A DNA stretch of 64,000 bases from Paraburkholderia acidisoli (lineage in GTDB: Bacteria > Pseudomonadota > Gammaproteobacteria > Burkholderiales > Burkholderiaceae): positions 1,426,001 through 1,490,000 of the forward strand of contig NZ_CP046914.1 in NCBI RefSeq assembly GCF_009789675.1, in the 5' to 3' direction. This document shows, one piece after another, positions 1-10,400 of the stretch. Within the stretch, counting starts at the first letter, position 1, and the number at the start of each line of letters is the position of its first letter. Made by a program: the position numbers and the translations under genes. Below the pieces are notes generated by a model that was given only the letters and a program-made list of their open reading frames with translations, was not told the origin of the DNA and ran no database searches.

Positions 1-1700
<1,700 letters not shown>

Positions 1701-1752
1701 ATAACAGGTGTGTGCCGGCAGCCGCCAGTGCGTTAGCACGGAAGGGTGCCCC

Positions 1753-1773
1753 ATCCTGCACAAGGTGCAGGAT
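1753..1773 (+). other. hairpin in the 23S-5S spacer
   Basis: The roughly 200-base spacer between 23S and 5S contains a perfect 9-bp stem (ATCCTGCAC / GTGCAGGAT) with a 3-base loop. A weaker GTTGTTG / CAACAAC-like pairing follows around 1800-1822. Such structures in rRNA spacers are usually processing or antitermination-related, but no specific function can be assigned. No tRNA-like cloverleaf was seen in this spacer. Confidence 0.5.
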
Positions 1774-1901
1774 CTTGGAGAACACATACGGTTGAGATCG
1801 TTGTTGTGCCTGAAACAACACAACCCCAATTAAGCAGCACCTCTTTACGCTTCTTCCCGATTGGCTGTGGCGCACCATAAATGCGACGCAGCAACCCGTC
1901 A

Positions 1902-2018
1902 TGCCTGATGACCATAGCGAGTTGGTCCCACCCCTTCCCATCCCGAACAGGACCGTGAAACAACTCCACGCCGATGATAGTGCGGATTGCCCGTGTGAAA
2001 GTAGGTAATCGTCAGGCT
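1902..2018 (+). rRNA. rrf: 5S ribosomal RNA
   Basis: This is a complete 5S gene. It starts TGCCTGATGACCATAGCGAG, contains the conserved CCCATCCCGAACAGG loop and GTGAAAC, and ends with GTAATCGTCAGGC pairing back to the 5' end (TGCCTGATG / CGTCAGGC). It follows 23S by about 200 bases in the usual order, so it is the last gene of this rRNA operon. The exact 3' base is uncertain by one or two. Confidence 0.97.
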
Positions 2019-2035
2019 CCTTATGCTGTAAAGTC

Positions 2036-2071
2036 GAAACCCCGGTAACTCTGAAAGAGTGCCGGGGTTTC
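2036..2071 (+). terminator. rRNA operon intrinsic terminator
   Basis: A 10-bp perfect stem GAAACCCCGG / CCGGGGTTTC with a 16-base loop begins about 18 bases after the 5S gene. The right arm ends in TTT, but the downstream T tract is short. Position and stem strength suggest it ends the rRNA transcript, possibly together with the second hairpin downstream. Confidence 0.75.
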
Positions 2072-2121
2072 GGCGTTTATGCGTGCTGAAATGTGCACGA
2101 TTCAAGTGTCGATACGAATAC

Positions 2122-2150
2122 AAAAAAGCCGCCCGGTGAGGCGGTTTTTT
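2122..2150. terminator. bidirectional terminator between rrn and LysR gene
   Basis: A GC stem (GCCGCC / GGCGG) is flanked by A6 on the left and T6 on the right, so it has a U-tract in both directions. It can stop readthrough from the rRNA operon and also end the minus-strand LysR gene whose stop codon is at 2199. Confidence 0.85.
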
Positions 2151-2198
2151 GTTCATCACCGGTACTGAATCAACCAGGCACCAGCCACTGCGTACCCA

Positions 2199-3194
2199 TT
2201 ACTGAGCCTCATCGCGCGGCTCAGCCGGAACATTCCCTTCGCCTTCATCATCGGCAAGTTGTTCCTGCGTGAGCTCTTCCAGCGACGCCAGATCACGAGC
2301 GATCACCTGCGGCAGATGCGCACGCAGGAACTCCACCCATGTCTTCGTCTTGGCATCGACGAATTTACGCGACGGATACAGCGCGTAGACGTTCGTCTTC
2401 TGCAGCTTGTGATGCGGCAGGACCCGCACCAGCGTCCCATTGCGCAAGCCTTCGATCGCTGCGTACACGGGTAGCACGCCGATCCCCATGCCCTCGCGTA
2501 TCGCTACCGCCAGCGACTCCGCGATATTCACCTGCACCGGACCATCCACGTGCATTTCCACGCTGCCTTCCGGGCCTTCGAGCGTCCATTCGTGCGATGG
2601 AAACGCGGGAGTCCTAAGGATCAGACACTCGTGCTGAGCGAGGTCCGCGGGTACACGCGGAGCACCGTGCGTATGCACATAGGCCGGCGACGCACACAGA
2701 ATGCTGTAGGTCGATCCCAACTGGTGCGAAACGAGATCGGAGTTCGGCAACGCCGATGCCGTAACCACCGAAACGTCGCTGCTCCCTTCGAACAGATCGG
2801 GCATGCGCTGCGAAAGCGTCAGCTCGACGGTGACCTCGGGATGCTGCGCGCGATACCGCGAAATAGCCGGCAGCACATATTGCTGCCCGATGCTCGCGAA
2901 ACTGTGCATACGCAGCGCACCGGCCGGCCGCTCATGCGCGCAACTGGCTTCTTCTTCCGCGCTGTCGACATCCGCGAGAATTTGCGAGCAGCGCTTGAGA
3001 TATCGCTCTCCCGCCGGCGTGAGCGCCAACCTGCGCGTGGAGCGGTTGAGCAAGCGGGTGCGCAGGTGCGCCTCGAGTTCGGACACGGCGCGCGACATGG
3101 CACCCGTCGTCGAATTCAGCGATTGCGCCGCTGCCGTGAAGCTGCCCGCTTCCACGACGCGAACGAACACCCGCATATTTTGTAGCGTATCCAT
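2199..3194 (-). CDS. LysR family transcriptional regulator (CrgA/AaeR-like)
   Basis: A 331-residue LysR-type regulator. The N-terminal winged HTH (about residues 1-60) begins MDTLQNMRVFVRVVEAGSFT and carries the typical LNRSTRRLALTPAGE recognition/wing segment. A periplasmic-binding-like effector domain follows (about 90-300), with the usual EGMGIGVLPVY motif. It has an acidic C-terminal tail of about 30 residues. It is clearly paralogous to the regulator at 9183-10247. It is divergent from the FUSC exporter gene at 3437 across 242 bases, the arrangement seen for aaeR and the aae efflux genes. Control of the exporter, probably in response to an aromatic acid or similar compound, is therefore a reasonable inference. 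The effector cannot be read from the sequence. Confidence 0.9.
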   Translation of the reverse strand: MDTLQNMRVFVRVVEAGSFTAAAQSLNSTTGAMSRAVSELEAHLRTRLLNRSTRRLALTPAGERYLKRCSQILADVDSAEEEASCAHERPAGALRMHSFASIGQQYVLPAISRYRAQHPEVTVELTLSQRMPDLFEGSSDVSVVTASALPNSDLVSHQLGSTYSILCASPAYVHTHGAPRVPADLAQHECLILRTPAFPSHEWTLEGPEGSVEMHVDGPVQVNIAESLAVAIREGMGIGVLPVYAAIEGLRNGTLVRVLPHHKLQKTNVYALYPSRKFVDAKTKTWVEFLRAHLPQVIARDLASLEELTQEQLADDEGEGNVPAEPRDEAQ

Positions 3195-3436
3195 CAGTCC
3201 TTCTTGTTTGGCACAGAAACGATATTGTCCGCCTCGCGGACCGGTGCATTGTTGAGCAATCTGGAAGAGACGTTTTGCCGCCGTCCAGTTAATTCGCTTG
3301 CCCGAGGCTCCTACAATCGGCGCCTGTCGACCAGCAATAGCGCCTTGGTCTTACGCATTCTCATCGCTCTGTCCCTGCGATGCAGGCGACCTGCCGTGTC
3401 ATTCCTCAGCAAAAAGCCCGAACGTAGTGTGATTCC

Positions 3437-5632
3437 ATGAGCGGTCCGTCTGCGATACATCGGCCGGTCAATGCGCGTCGGCGTGCCGAAATCGTATGGC
3501 GCGTAGCGCGTAAGGCGTGGCGCGACTGGTGCACGAGCGATGGCAGAATCTGGCTGCATCTGTCGAAAACAGTCATCGCCGGATTGCTGGCAATGGGCAT
3601 TGCGATGTTGCTCGATTTGCCGCAACCGCGTATTGCCATGACTACGGTGTTCGTTCTGATGCAACCGCTCTCCGGCATGGTGTTCGCCAAGAGCATGTAT
3701 CGCATCGCCGGCACGCTGGTTGGCATGATCGCGGCGGTGACGCTCGGCGCGGCGTTCGTACAGGCGCCCGAACTCTATATCCTCGGGATCACCCTATGGA
3801 TGGCCGCGTGTACGGCAGCCGCGATGAGGAATCGGCATTTTCGCTGGTACGGGTTCGTGCTTGCGGGCTACACCGCGGCGCTCATCGGCGTGCCGCTCGT
3901 CATGCAGCCCAACGATCTCTTTCTCGCCGCGCTAGGACGCGGGGCGGAAGTGGCCGTCGGCATTCTCTGTTCCGGCATGGTCAGTGCGGTGATCGTGCCC
4001 CGGCAAACCGGCTCGGTCCTCGCGCAGGCCTTACGCAGTCGTTGTCTCGATTTTACTGCGTTCGCATCGGCTGTACTGTCCGGTGGGCTCGAAAAGGGCA
4101 CATTTGAAGGGCGATTTGCGCGTCTCGTCGACGATGTCGTGAGCTTCGAGGCCACGCGCGCTTTCTCGTTTTTCGAAGATCCGACGATGCGTGCGCGCTC
4201 TGGCGTACTCGCGCGACTGAACGCCGAGTTCATGGACGCCTGCGCGCGGCTCCACGCACTGCGTCAGTTGCTCAAGCGTTTGCAGTGGTCCGATGCCTCG
4301 TCAGCACCGCCCACGTTTCATTTCAACGAGCTTGCGGCGCTCCTATCCCATCGACCGCGCGTGAACGAGTGCGATCTCGACCATGCACGACGTCTCGTCG
4401 AAGCGCTCGAGGCTTTTCAGCGCACGTTACCGCGCAGCGTGCGTGCGTCACGTCGTGCAATCGATTCCACGCAGCCAGCGGCATTGCTCGAGTTCGACAC
4501 GTCCGCCGAACTTCTCTATCGCTTCACGATGGAACTCGCGCGCTATCTTCGCAGCTGGATTTCGCTGATGACGCCGGGCGTGACTCATCCACCAGGCGCG
4601 GCCCGATACATTCCACGTACCAGCTGGTATGTGGTGACATTCGCCTTCGTGCGCACTGCTACCGTCATGGCGGCGCTCGGCTGGTTCTGGATCGAGACCG
4701 ACTGGCCGAGCGGTGGCCTCGCGTTGATCGCCGCGGCGCTCACCTGCGCGCTCACCTCCGCGTCGGCGAACGCCGCGCGCCTTGCCGCGCAAATGGCGCT
4801 GGGCGCGGCGGCCGCCGCAATAACGGGCTATGTCTACACGTGCCACGTGTATCCGAATGTCGATGGCTTTCCCTTGCTCTGTGCCGCGCTCGTGCCGGTG
4901 CTCGCGACCGGCGCATTGCTCGCGACGCGCCCGCGTGTTGCGGGTTATGGCATCGGTTTTTCGGTGTTCTTCTGTTTGTTGGCCGGCCCCGACAACGTGG
5001 TCGTTTATACGCCCGATCTGCTGATCAACAACGGTATCGCGGTCGTCGTGGCGATGCTCGTTGCCTCGCTGGCGTTTGTCGTGATCTTTCCGCCCCATAT
5101 GACATGGCTCGTGGAGCGCATGTGCGTGGCGTTGCGCGGGCAGGTCGTGCTCGCGTGTACCGGCGAACTCGACGGTCTCGGACAGCGCTTCCAGTCGGGC
5201 ACGCATGATCTCATGCATCAACTGAGACTGGTTTTGAGCGGACGCCCGCGTGCGCATCGTCGTGCATTGCGCTGGATGCTCGTCACGCTCGAAGTCGGTC
5301 ATGCCATTGTCGATTTGCGCGACGAAGCAGAAGCCGCCTCGTGGCTGCGTGTGCACGATAGTCGCTGGCGTCCCGCATTCGACCGCTTGAATGACACTAT
5401 CGCGCGCTTGTTTGAACGTCCGGACGGCGCGAGGCTGCGGCGGGCGTTGAGCGCCGTTCGCGCCGCGACCTGGATCGCTCAGGAAGCGCTCAATACGCTT
5501 TACGAAGATCGCGAGCGCCGCCACGACGCGCAGCGAATTCTCAGTCATCTGCATTTCATCCGCAGCGCGTTACTGGATCGCGATGCGCCGCTCGGCATTA
5601 TTGCGCGCCGTGCGCCAAACCATTTCGATTAA
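3437..5632 (+). CDS. FUSC family inner-membrane transporter (aromatic acid exporter AaeB-like)
   Basis: A 731-residue protein of the fusaric-acid-resistance/AaeB superfamily. Two hydrophobic blocks (about residues 38-190 and 395-545), each with several membrane segments, are separated by a cytoplasmic domain, with a second soluble domain at the C terminus. This duplicated layout is characteristic of the family. Members export aromatic carboxylates or other weak acids, usually with an HlyD-like adaptor and a small DUF1656 protein. Neither partner gene is beside it, so it is either an orphan permease or uses an adaptor encoded elsewhere. The shine-dalgarno sequence before the ATG is weak. The divergent LysR gene is the likely regulator. 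The stop codon lies inside a 16-bp palindrome. Confidence 0.85.
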   Translation: MSGPSAIHRPVNARRRAEIVWRVARKAWRDWCTSDGRIWLHLSKTVIAGLLAMGIAMLLDLPQPRIAMTTVFVLMQPLSGMVFAKSMYRIAGTLVGMIAAVTLGAAFVQAPELYILGITLWMAACTAAAMRNRHFRWYGFVLAGYTAALIGVPLVMQPNDLFLAALGRGAEVAVGILCSGMVSAVIVPRQTGSVLAQALRSRCLDFTAFASAVLSGGLEKGTFEGRFARLVDDVVSFEATRAFSFFEDPTMRARSGVLARLNAEFMDACARLHALRQLLKRLQWSDASSAPPTFHFNELAALLSHRPRVNECDLDHARRLVEALEAFQRTLPRSVRASRRAIDSTQPAALLEFDTSAELLYRFTMELARYLRSWISLMTPGVTHPPGAARYIPRTSWYVVTFAFVRTATVMAALGWFWIETDWPSGGLALIAAALTCALTSASANAARLAAQMALGAAAAAITGYVYTCHVYPNVDGFPLLCAALVPVLATGALLATRPRVAGYGIGFSVFFCLLAGPDNVVVYTPDLLINNGIAVVVAMLVASLAFVVIFPPHMTWLVERMCVALRGQVVLACTGELDGLGQRFQSGTHDLMHQLRLVLSGRPRAHRRALRWMLVTLEVGHAIVDLRDEAEAASWLRVHDSRWRPAFDRLNDTIARLFERPDGARLRRALSAVRAATWIAQEALNTLYEDRERRHDAQRILSHLHFIRSALLDRDAPLGIIARRAPNHFD

Positions 5633-5638
5633 TCGAAA
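5623..5638. repeat. 16-bp perfect palindrome across FUSC stop codon
   Basis: TTTCGATT / AATCGAAA is a perfect 16-bp dyad with no spacer, overlapping the TAA at 5630-5632 and followed by AAAA. A second perfect palindrome, ATCAATTGAT, lies at 5669-5678. Both sit in an AT-rich island before the small exported-protein gene. They could be protein-binding sites for that gene's promoter or part of a weak terminator. Function is unproven. Confidence 0.5.
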
Positions 5639-5788
5639 AATCATTGATAACACAATTAAAAACGAAACATCAATTGATCTTTCTTAAAGCTGGAAATATG
5701 CCTTCCATTGCGCCTCGTTAATCAATTCTGACATGACGCATATAGTCACATCGTCGTACCGCAGTTCCCGTTAGCACTGGAGATTAGA

Positions 5789-6007
5789 ATGAAGTCCGTG
5801 AAGATCGCTGTTGTTGCCTGTTCGCTGTTTGCCGCTGCCGCTGCATATGCACAGAACGAAGCCCCGGCAGCGAATGTTCCTCAACAAGGCGCGCAAAATG
5901 CCGCCGCGCAGGCAGACGTTCCCGCTCATCGCAACCTCGCCAAGCCGGCCCGGCAAGACGAATGCGTCGGTCCTGCCAGCTTCTGCAATATCTATTTCGG
6001 TAGCTGA
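5789..6007 (+). CDS. small exported protein with C-terminal two-cysteine motif
   Basis: A 72-residue predicted secreted protein of unknown function. A GGAG ribosome site lies about 7 bases before the ATG. The N terminus is a classical Sec signal peptide (KSVK, a hydrophobic core, then AYA before Q22), giving a mature peptide of about 51 residues. The mature part is rich in Ala, Gln and Asn and ends in ECVGPASFCNIYFGS, whose two cysteines could form a small disulfide loop. The upstream 150 bases are AT-rich with two palindromes, so it likely has its own promoter. I recall similar short proteins in Burkholderia relatives but cannot assign a role. Confidence 0.75.
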   Translation: MKSVKIAVVACSLFAAAAAYAQNEAPAANVPQQGAQNAAAQADVPAHRNLAKPARQDECVGPASFCNIYFGS

Positions 6008-6192
6008 GTCTGGCTACGCCGGCCATGTGCGGGCGATTGCCGACCATCAATGCCGCGACGCCTTCGCAAGAGGCTTCGCGGCTTTGCGCATTGCGGGCGC
6101 AGACCAAAGAGAGTTTGGCGAAATCCGTGAGGCACGCGCGCCGATGCAAGTTTTGAAAGCGGCGCAAGATCAGAGAGTTTGTGGAGACTGAG

Positions 6193-7722
6193 ATGTACGA
6201 AGACCGTATTCGCTGTGCCGCGTTGCGCGGAAAAATCACCTCGGCCGCCGAGGCAGCTCAACTCGTGCGCAACGGCATGCGCGTGGGGGCAAGCGGCTTT
6301 ACGCGCGCAGGCGACACGAAAGCCGTGCCCATCGAACTCGCACGGCGCGCACGAGAAGAAAAAGAACCGTTGCGCATTACGTTGATGACGGGCGCGTCGC
6401 TTGGCCATGACGTCGATCGCGTGCTGACCGAGGCCGGCGTGCTCGAGCGCCGTTTGCCGTTTCAGGTCGACACCACGCTGCGTAAAGCCATTAATCGCGG
6501 CGAGGTGATGTTCGTCGATCAACATCTCTCCGAAACCGTCGAGATGCTGCGCGCCAATCTGCTCGGCAAACTCGACCTCGCCATTATCGAGGCGGCGGCC
6601 ATTACCGAAACAGGCGCGATTGTGCCCACGACCTCGGTGGGCAATTCGGCGAGCTTCGCTATTCTCGCGGAGAAGGTGATTGTCGAAGTCAACCTCGCGC
6701 AGCCGCTCGCGCTGGAAGGGCTGCACGACGTGTGGATTCCGGGCCGCCGCCCGCATCGCGATCCGCTGCCCATCGTGCGTCCGCAAGACCGCGTGGGAAC
6801 GCTGGCGATCGAGATCCCGCCCGAGAAAATCGCGGCCATCGTCATCACGAACGAGGCGGATAGCCCATCCACGGTGCTACCGGCCGACGAAGAAACCGCA
6901 CGCATTGCCGGGCATCTGATCGAGTTCCTGCAACACGAAGTCCGGCACGGCCGCATGAGCGCGCAACTGCCACCGCTGCAGGCCGGTATCGGCACGATCG
7001 CCAACGCAGTGCTGTCCGGCTTCGTGGATTCGCCGTTCGAAGCGCTCACGATGTACTCGGAGGTCTTGCAGGACTCCACGTTCGATTTGATCGACGCGGG
7101 CAAGATGGTGTTCGCGTCGGGCGCCTCGATGACGCTGTCCGCCACGCGTCAGGCGCAGGTACTCGCTGAGCTCGATCGCTATCGCGACAAGCTCGTGTTG
7201 CGGCCGCAAGAAGTGAGCAACCATCCTGAAGTCATTCGCCGTCTCGGTCTCATTGCGCTCAATACCGCACTCGAATGCGATATCTACGGCAACGTGAATT
7301 CCACGCACGTGAGCGGCACGCACATGATGAATGGCATTGGCGGCTCGGGCGATTTCGCGCGCAATGCCTCGTGCGCGATCTTCGCGACCAAGGCCATTGC
7401 CAAGGACGGACGCATTTCGAGCATCGTGCCGATGGTGCCGCACGTCGATCACAATGAACACGACGTGGATGTGATCGTGACCGAACAAGGACTCGCCGAT
7501 CTGCGCGGCCTTGCACCACGCGAGCGTGCGGCGCTTGTCGTCGATCGTTGTGCGCACCCGCTGTATCGCGACCTGCTGCGCGACTACTATCGCGACGCGC
7601 TGAAGGTCGGCGGACAAACGCCGCACGATCTCGCACGCGCTTATGAAATGCATTTGCGTTACAACGCAACGGGTTCGATGCTGCCAATTTCGAGCGAAGG
7701 CGATTTGATCGCCAACGGGTAA
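6193..7722 (+). CDS. acetyl-CoA hydrolase/succinate CoA-transferase family protein
   Basis: A roughly 509-residue enzyme of the succinyl-CoA:acetate CoA-transferase/acetyl-CoA hydrolase family. It moves CoA between acetate and succinate, or hydrolyses acetyl-CoA, in the cytoplasm. It carries LQAGIGTIANAV (oxyanion/CoA-binding Gly-rich region), followed by MYSEVLQD, whose Glu (residue 290) matches in position the catalytic Glu that forms the CoA thioester in AarC-type enzymes. The C-terminal part has GIGGSGDFARNA and VTEQGLADLRG, typical of the family. ATG at 6193 is preferred over GTG 6181 because GGAG at 6183-6186 is correctly spaced for it. It is monocistronic and followed by a strong terminator. 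Confidence 0.9.
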   Translation: MYEDRIRCAALRGKITSAAEAAQLVRNGMRVGASGFTRAGDTKAVPIELARRAREEKEPLRITLMTGASLGHDVDRVLTEAGVLERRLPFQVDTTLRKAINRGEVMFVDQHLSETVEMLRANLLGKLDLAIIEAAAITETGAIVPTTSVGNSASFAILAEKVIVEVNLAQPLALEGLHDVWIPGRRPHRDPLPIVRPQDRVGTLAIEIPPEKIAAIVITNEADSPSTVLPADEETARIAGHLIEFLQHEVRHGRMSAQLPPLQAGIGTIANAVLSGFVDSPFEALTMYSEVLQDSTFDLIDAGKMVFASGASMTLSATRQAQVLAELDRYRDKLVLRPQEVSNHPEVIRRLGLIALNTALECDIYGNVNSTHVSGTHMMNGIGGSGDFARNASCAIFATKAIAKDGRISSIVPMVPHVDHNEHDVDVIVTEQGLADLRGLAPRERAALVVDRCAHPLYRDLLRDYYRDALKVGGQTPHDLARAYEMHLRYNATGSMLPISSEGDLIANG

Positions 7723-7741
7723 CGCGTCGCCGCGGCCAAAG

Positions 7742-7770
7742 AAAACGGGAGCCAGGGCTCCCGTTTTTTT
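7742..7770. terminator. intrinsic terminator, both directions
   Basis: A GC-rich stem ACGGGAGCC / GGCTCCCGT (7745-7764) is followed by T7 on the plus strand and by TTTT on the minus strand. It lies between the convergent CoA-transferase and GlsB-like genes and can end both transcripts. Confidence 0.9.
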
Positions 7771-7798
7771 ATTGCACATACCAAATCAGTAACGGTCA

Positions 7799-8050
7799 CT
7801 ATCCTCGTCGCACGAGGCGAATGATGAATAGCAGAATGACCGCGCCGATGATGGCGGTGATGATCGAACTGATCATGCCGGTGCCAATTTGAATGTGCAG
7901 CATGCCCGCGAGCCAGCCACCAATGAAGGCGCCGACGATACCGACGATGATGTCGACGATCAAGCCGAAACCGCCGCCCTTGACGAGTACGCCCGCAAGC
8001 CACCCAGCGATTGCGCCGATGATGAGCCAGGCGATGATGCCGTGGTGCAT
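7799..8050 (-). CDS. GlsB/YeaQ/YmgE family stress-response membrane protein
   Basis: An 83-residue integral membrane protein with three hydrophobic helices and the Gly-rich repeats of the transglycosylase-associated/GlsB family (IIGAIAGWLAG and IVGAFIGGWLAG). The family is small, stress-induced and poorly understood biochemically. The gene is single. Its upstream region up to 8215 is AT-rich and may hold the promoter, including a TTGACAG-like element near 8140 on the plus strand only. Family identity is secure; cellular function is not. Confidence 0.9.
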   Translation of the reverse strand: MHHGIIAWLIIGAIAGWLAGVLVKGGGFGLIVDIIVGIVGAFIGGWLAGMLHIQIGTGMISSIITAIIGAVILLFIIRLVRRG

Positions 8051-8215
8051 ATGAAAGCTCCCTTGTGTGCGTGAAACGAGTCACGGTAAGTTGAGCTTAG
8101 TGCAAGGGCGCGATCACGTCCACGAAACACGGCGTAAATTGACAGTTCTTAAAAGCCACGACGACGAATTTTAAAAAAAGAAATAAAAAAGAAATCGTTT
8201 CGTAAGAAATAGGCG

Positions 8216-8234
8216 AAAAAACGAATGAATTCGT
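8216..8234 (-). terminator. possible terminator of the mgtC-like gene
   Basis: On the minus strand, ACGAAT-TC-ATTCGT is followed directly by TTTTT, starting about 17 bases after the stop of the mgtC-like gene. The loop is only two bases and the stem is AT-rich, so it is a weak candidate. Confidence 0.4.
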
Positions 8235-8250
8235 CGAATGAAAGCAAACC

Positions 8251-8958
8251 TTACTCGGGCGCGATTTCGGTTTCCGCCGCCGTCCAGCTCACGCTCGAAA
8301 CGCCTTTTTCCATGCTCAGGCGGCTCGCCATTTGTTCGAGTTTCGCCTGGTACTTCGGATGCAAACGCATGGTCGCGGTCACGCGCAAGCGTTGCGGGTC
8401 GCCGGCTAAATCTTCGCTCGTGAGACTTTGAAACGAGAGCGGCGTTGAATACATGGAGTTCGAGAGCACAGTGCGAATATGCACTTCGTCTTCTTCGCGG
8501 CATACAACAGTAAGCACGTAGCTGCGCACGAGATCGGCATTCGAAACCGGCGTGGCGTTGATCACGCGACTCACCTCGCGCAATACGGTATTCGTGAGCA
8601 ATACCACGACCGTGCCCGCCAGAGCCGGAGCGTAATGGCCCGCGCCGCATAACACGCCGACTGCCGCGGAACACCATAAGGTGGCCGCCGTATTGATGCC
8701 TTGAATGGATCCCTTGTCGCGCATGATGACGCCGCCGCCAAGGAAACCCACTCCGGAGACGACATAAGCCGCGATCTGCGTCACGCCGCTCGAGCCATTG
8801 CCAGTCAATACGCCGAGTGTCACGAACAGACATGCGCCGCTCGCGACCAGCGTAATCGTGCGCAAACCGGCCGTGCGCTGGCGAATCTGGCGTTCGAGGC
8901 CAATGGCAACACCGCAGGCGAACGCCGCGAGAAGGCGCAGGACGAATTCGAGAGTCAT
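8251..8958 (-). CDS. MgtC/SapB family membrane protein
   Basis: A 235-residue protein of the MgtC/SapB family. The N-terminal half has four to five membrane helices with family motifs: AIGLERQ after the first helix, TAGLRT, and GVGFLGGGVIM followed by GINTAATLW. The C-terminal about 85 residues form a soluble ACT-like domain. MgtC proteins act at the inner membrane in adaptation to low magnesium or host cells, partly through the F1Fo ATPase. The start at MTLEF is chosen because the hydrophobic domain begins there; the upstream in-frame stretch is Arg-rich and non-family. It is divergent from the LysR gene at 9183. Confidence 0.88.
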   Translation of the reverse strand: MTLEFVLRLLAAFACGVAIGLERQIRQRTAGLRTITLVASGACLFVTLGVLTGNGSSGVTQIAAYVVSGVGFLGGGVIMRDKGSIQGINTAATLWCSAAVGVLCGAGHYAPALAGTVVVLLTNTVLREVSRVINATPVSNADLVRSYVLTVVCREEDEVHIRTVLSNSMYSTPLSFQSLTSEDLAGDPQRLRVTATMRLHPKYQAKLEQMASRLSMEKGVSSVSWTAAETEIAPE

Positions 8959-9182
8959 CGTTTTGTCATGAAGCCGCGAGCCGTGCGAGAAAGCGGCAAC
9001 GCGTGGCGCATATGGTGCACAAAGCATGTACTGACTGCGCCGTGGATCATACGCGGGACGGGGCGTTGCGCCAAGCTGTCGGCGCTGCCATGTTGAAGTC
9101 AGCATCGGGCCACGGCTCATGCGCGACACTGTGCGCATTCGGTTGAGATGGCAAAGGCTGGGCGAATGAACAGGAGTTACTG

Positions 9183-10247
9183 ATGGATACGCTGCGCAAT
9201 ATGCGAGTCTTCGTGCGAGTGGTGGAGTCGGGGAGTTTTACGCGTGCCGCCGCGAGCGAAACGATGACGACGGCGCAGGTGTCGCGCGCGGTCACCGACC
9301 TCGAATCGCGCCTGCGTACGCGCTTGCTGAATCGAACCACGCGGCGCATGTCGTTGACCGAAGCGGGCGAACGATACTTTCAAAGCTGCAAGCGTATTCT
9401 CGCCGACATCGAGCAAGCCGAAGCCGAGGCCGCGGCGGCGCATGCGAATCCGGCCGGCAAGCTGCGGGTATATGGCGGCACGAGTTTCGGTCAGCATTAT
9501 GTGATGCCGCTGATCGCGCGTTATCAGCAGCACTTGCCGGAAGTGGCCGTCGATCTGACGATCGCGCAAGAGATGCCCGATATCATCGAGGAAGGCTTCG
9601 ATGTGGCGGTAGTGATTGCGGCCGAGCTCGAAGATTCCGCGCTGATCTCGCAGCATCTGGGCAGCACGGCGGCCATACTCTGCGCCTCGCCCGCGTATTT
9701 GCGCGCGCGTGGCGTGCCGAAGTCGTTCGACGACCTCGAAGTGCACACGTGCCTCCATCTCACCGATGCGAGTTTGCCCGCCGGTCAGTGGGTTTCGGAA
9801 GGCCCGCTTGGCGAAACGTTCCGCCATACCGGTGTGACGCCGTTCCAGGTGAACAATCCCGAAGCGCTCGCACTCGCCATCCGCGAAGGCATGGGTATCG
9901 GTCCGCTGCCCGTGCCCGTGGCGCTGCCCGGTCTCGCCGATGGCACGCTCGTGCGCGTGCTGCCCACGCACCGCCTGCAAACGCTCAATATTTACGCGCT
10001 CTACGCGTCGCGCCGTTATCTCGACGCGAAGATCCGTACCTTCGTGGAATTCCTGCGCGAGAAAGTCCCGCTCGTGCTGGCCGAACAGGAAGCCGCGCTT
10101 TCGATGTCGGAGACGCCGGTACGCCGCCATCTGGATGCCTCGCAGGCAAACGGTCACGGCGCCCGCACGCGCGAAGTGCGCGAAGGACACAGCGCACGCC
10201 ATAGCCGTGATGTGCGCGATCCCGAGCGTTTGCGACTCGTGAATTAA
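9183..10247 (+). CDS. LysR family transcriptional regulator (paralog of the one at 2199)
   Basis: A 354-residue LysR regulator with AGGAG placed before the ATG. The HTH starts MDTLRNMRVFVRVVESGSFT and continues RTRLLNRTTRRMSLTEAGE. The effector domain holds REGMGIGPLPV. It aligns with the regulator at 2199-3194 over nearly its whole length, so the two are paralogs. Its odd feature is a C-terminal extension of about 45 residues (from about residue 310) rich in Arg and His, quite unlike the acidic tail of its paralog. It is divergent from the mgtC-like gene and about 265 bases upstream of the RND efflux operon on the same strand. Either could be a target; the choice is not visible. Confidence 0.9.
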   Translation: MDTLRNMRVFVRVVESGSFTRAAASETMTTAQVSRAVTDLESRLRTRLLNRTTRRMSLTEAGERYFQSCKRILADIEQAEAEAAAAHANPAGKLRVYGGTSFGQHYVMPLIARYQQHLPEVAVDLTIAQEMPDIIEEGFDVAVVIAAELEDSALISQHLGSTAAILCASPAYLRARGVPKSFDDLEVHTCLHLTDASLPAGQWVSEGPLGETFRHTGVTPFQVNNPEALALAIREGMGIGPLPVPVALPGLADGTLVRVLPTHRLQTLNIYALYASRRYLDAKIRTFVEFLREKVPLVLAEQEAALSMSETPVRRHLDASQANGHGARTREVREGHSARHSRDVRDPERLRLVN

Positions 10248-10400
10248 TACCGGAATCGAAGCACTTTATGACGCGTTAATTGAAGTGCTTAATGAAGCGC
10301 CGGTCCGCAAACTCACTCTTGCGGCGGCGCTTGCCAACGCCATGACGGCACACTTTCCGCTGACTCGCGCGTGTGCCGCGCGTCTTTAGTATTGCCTGTC

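Noticed and set aside
1701..1901. Possible tRNA in the 23S-5S spacer
   Set aside because: Hairpins are present but no cloverleaf, anticodon arm or T-loop consensus can be built.
4448..5554. A 368-codon minus-strand frame opposite the FUSC gene
   Set aside because: It is a shadow of the plus-strand gene in high-GC DNA, rich in Arg, His and Glu, with no family motif.
8165..8200. A-rich stretch suggesting a terminator for GlsB or an UP element
   Set aside because: No stem is associated with it, and it is on the wrong side of the gene for GlsB termination.
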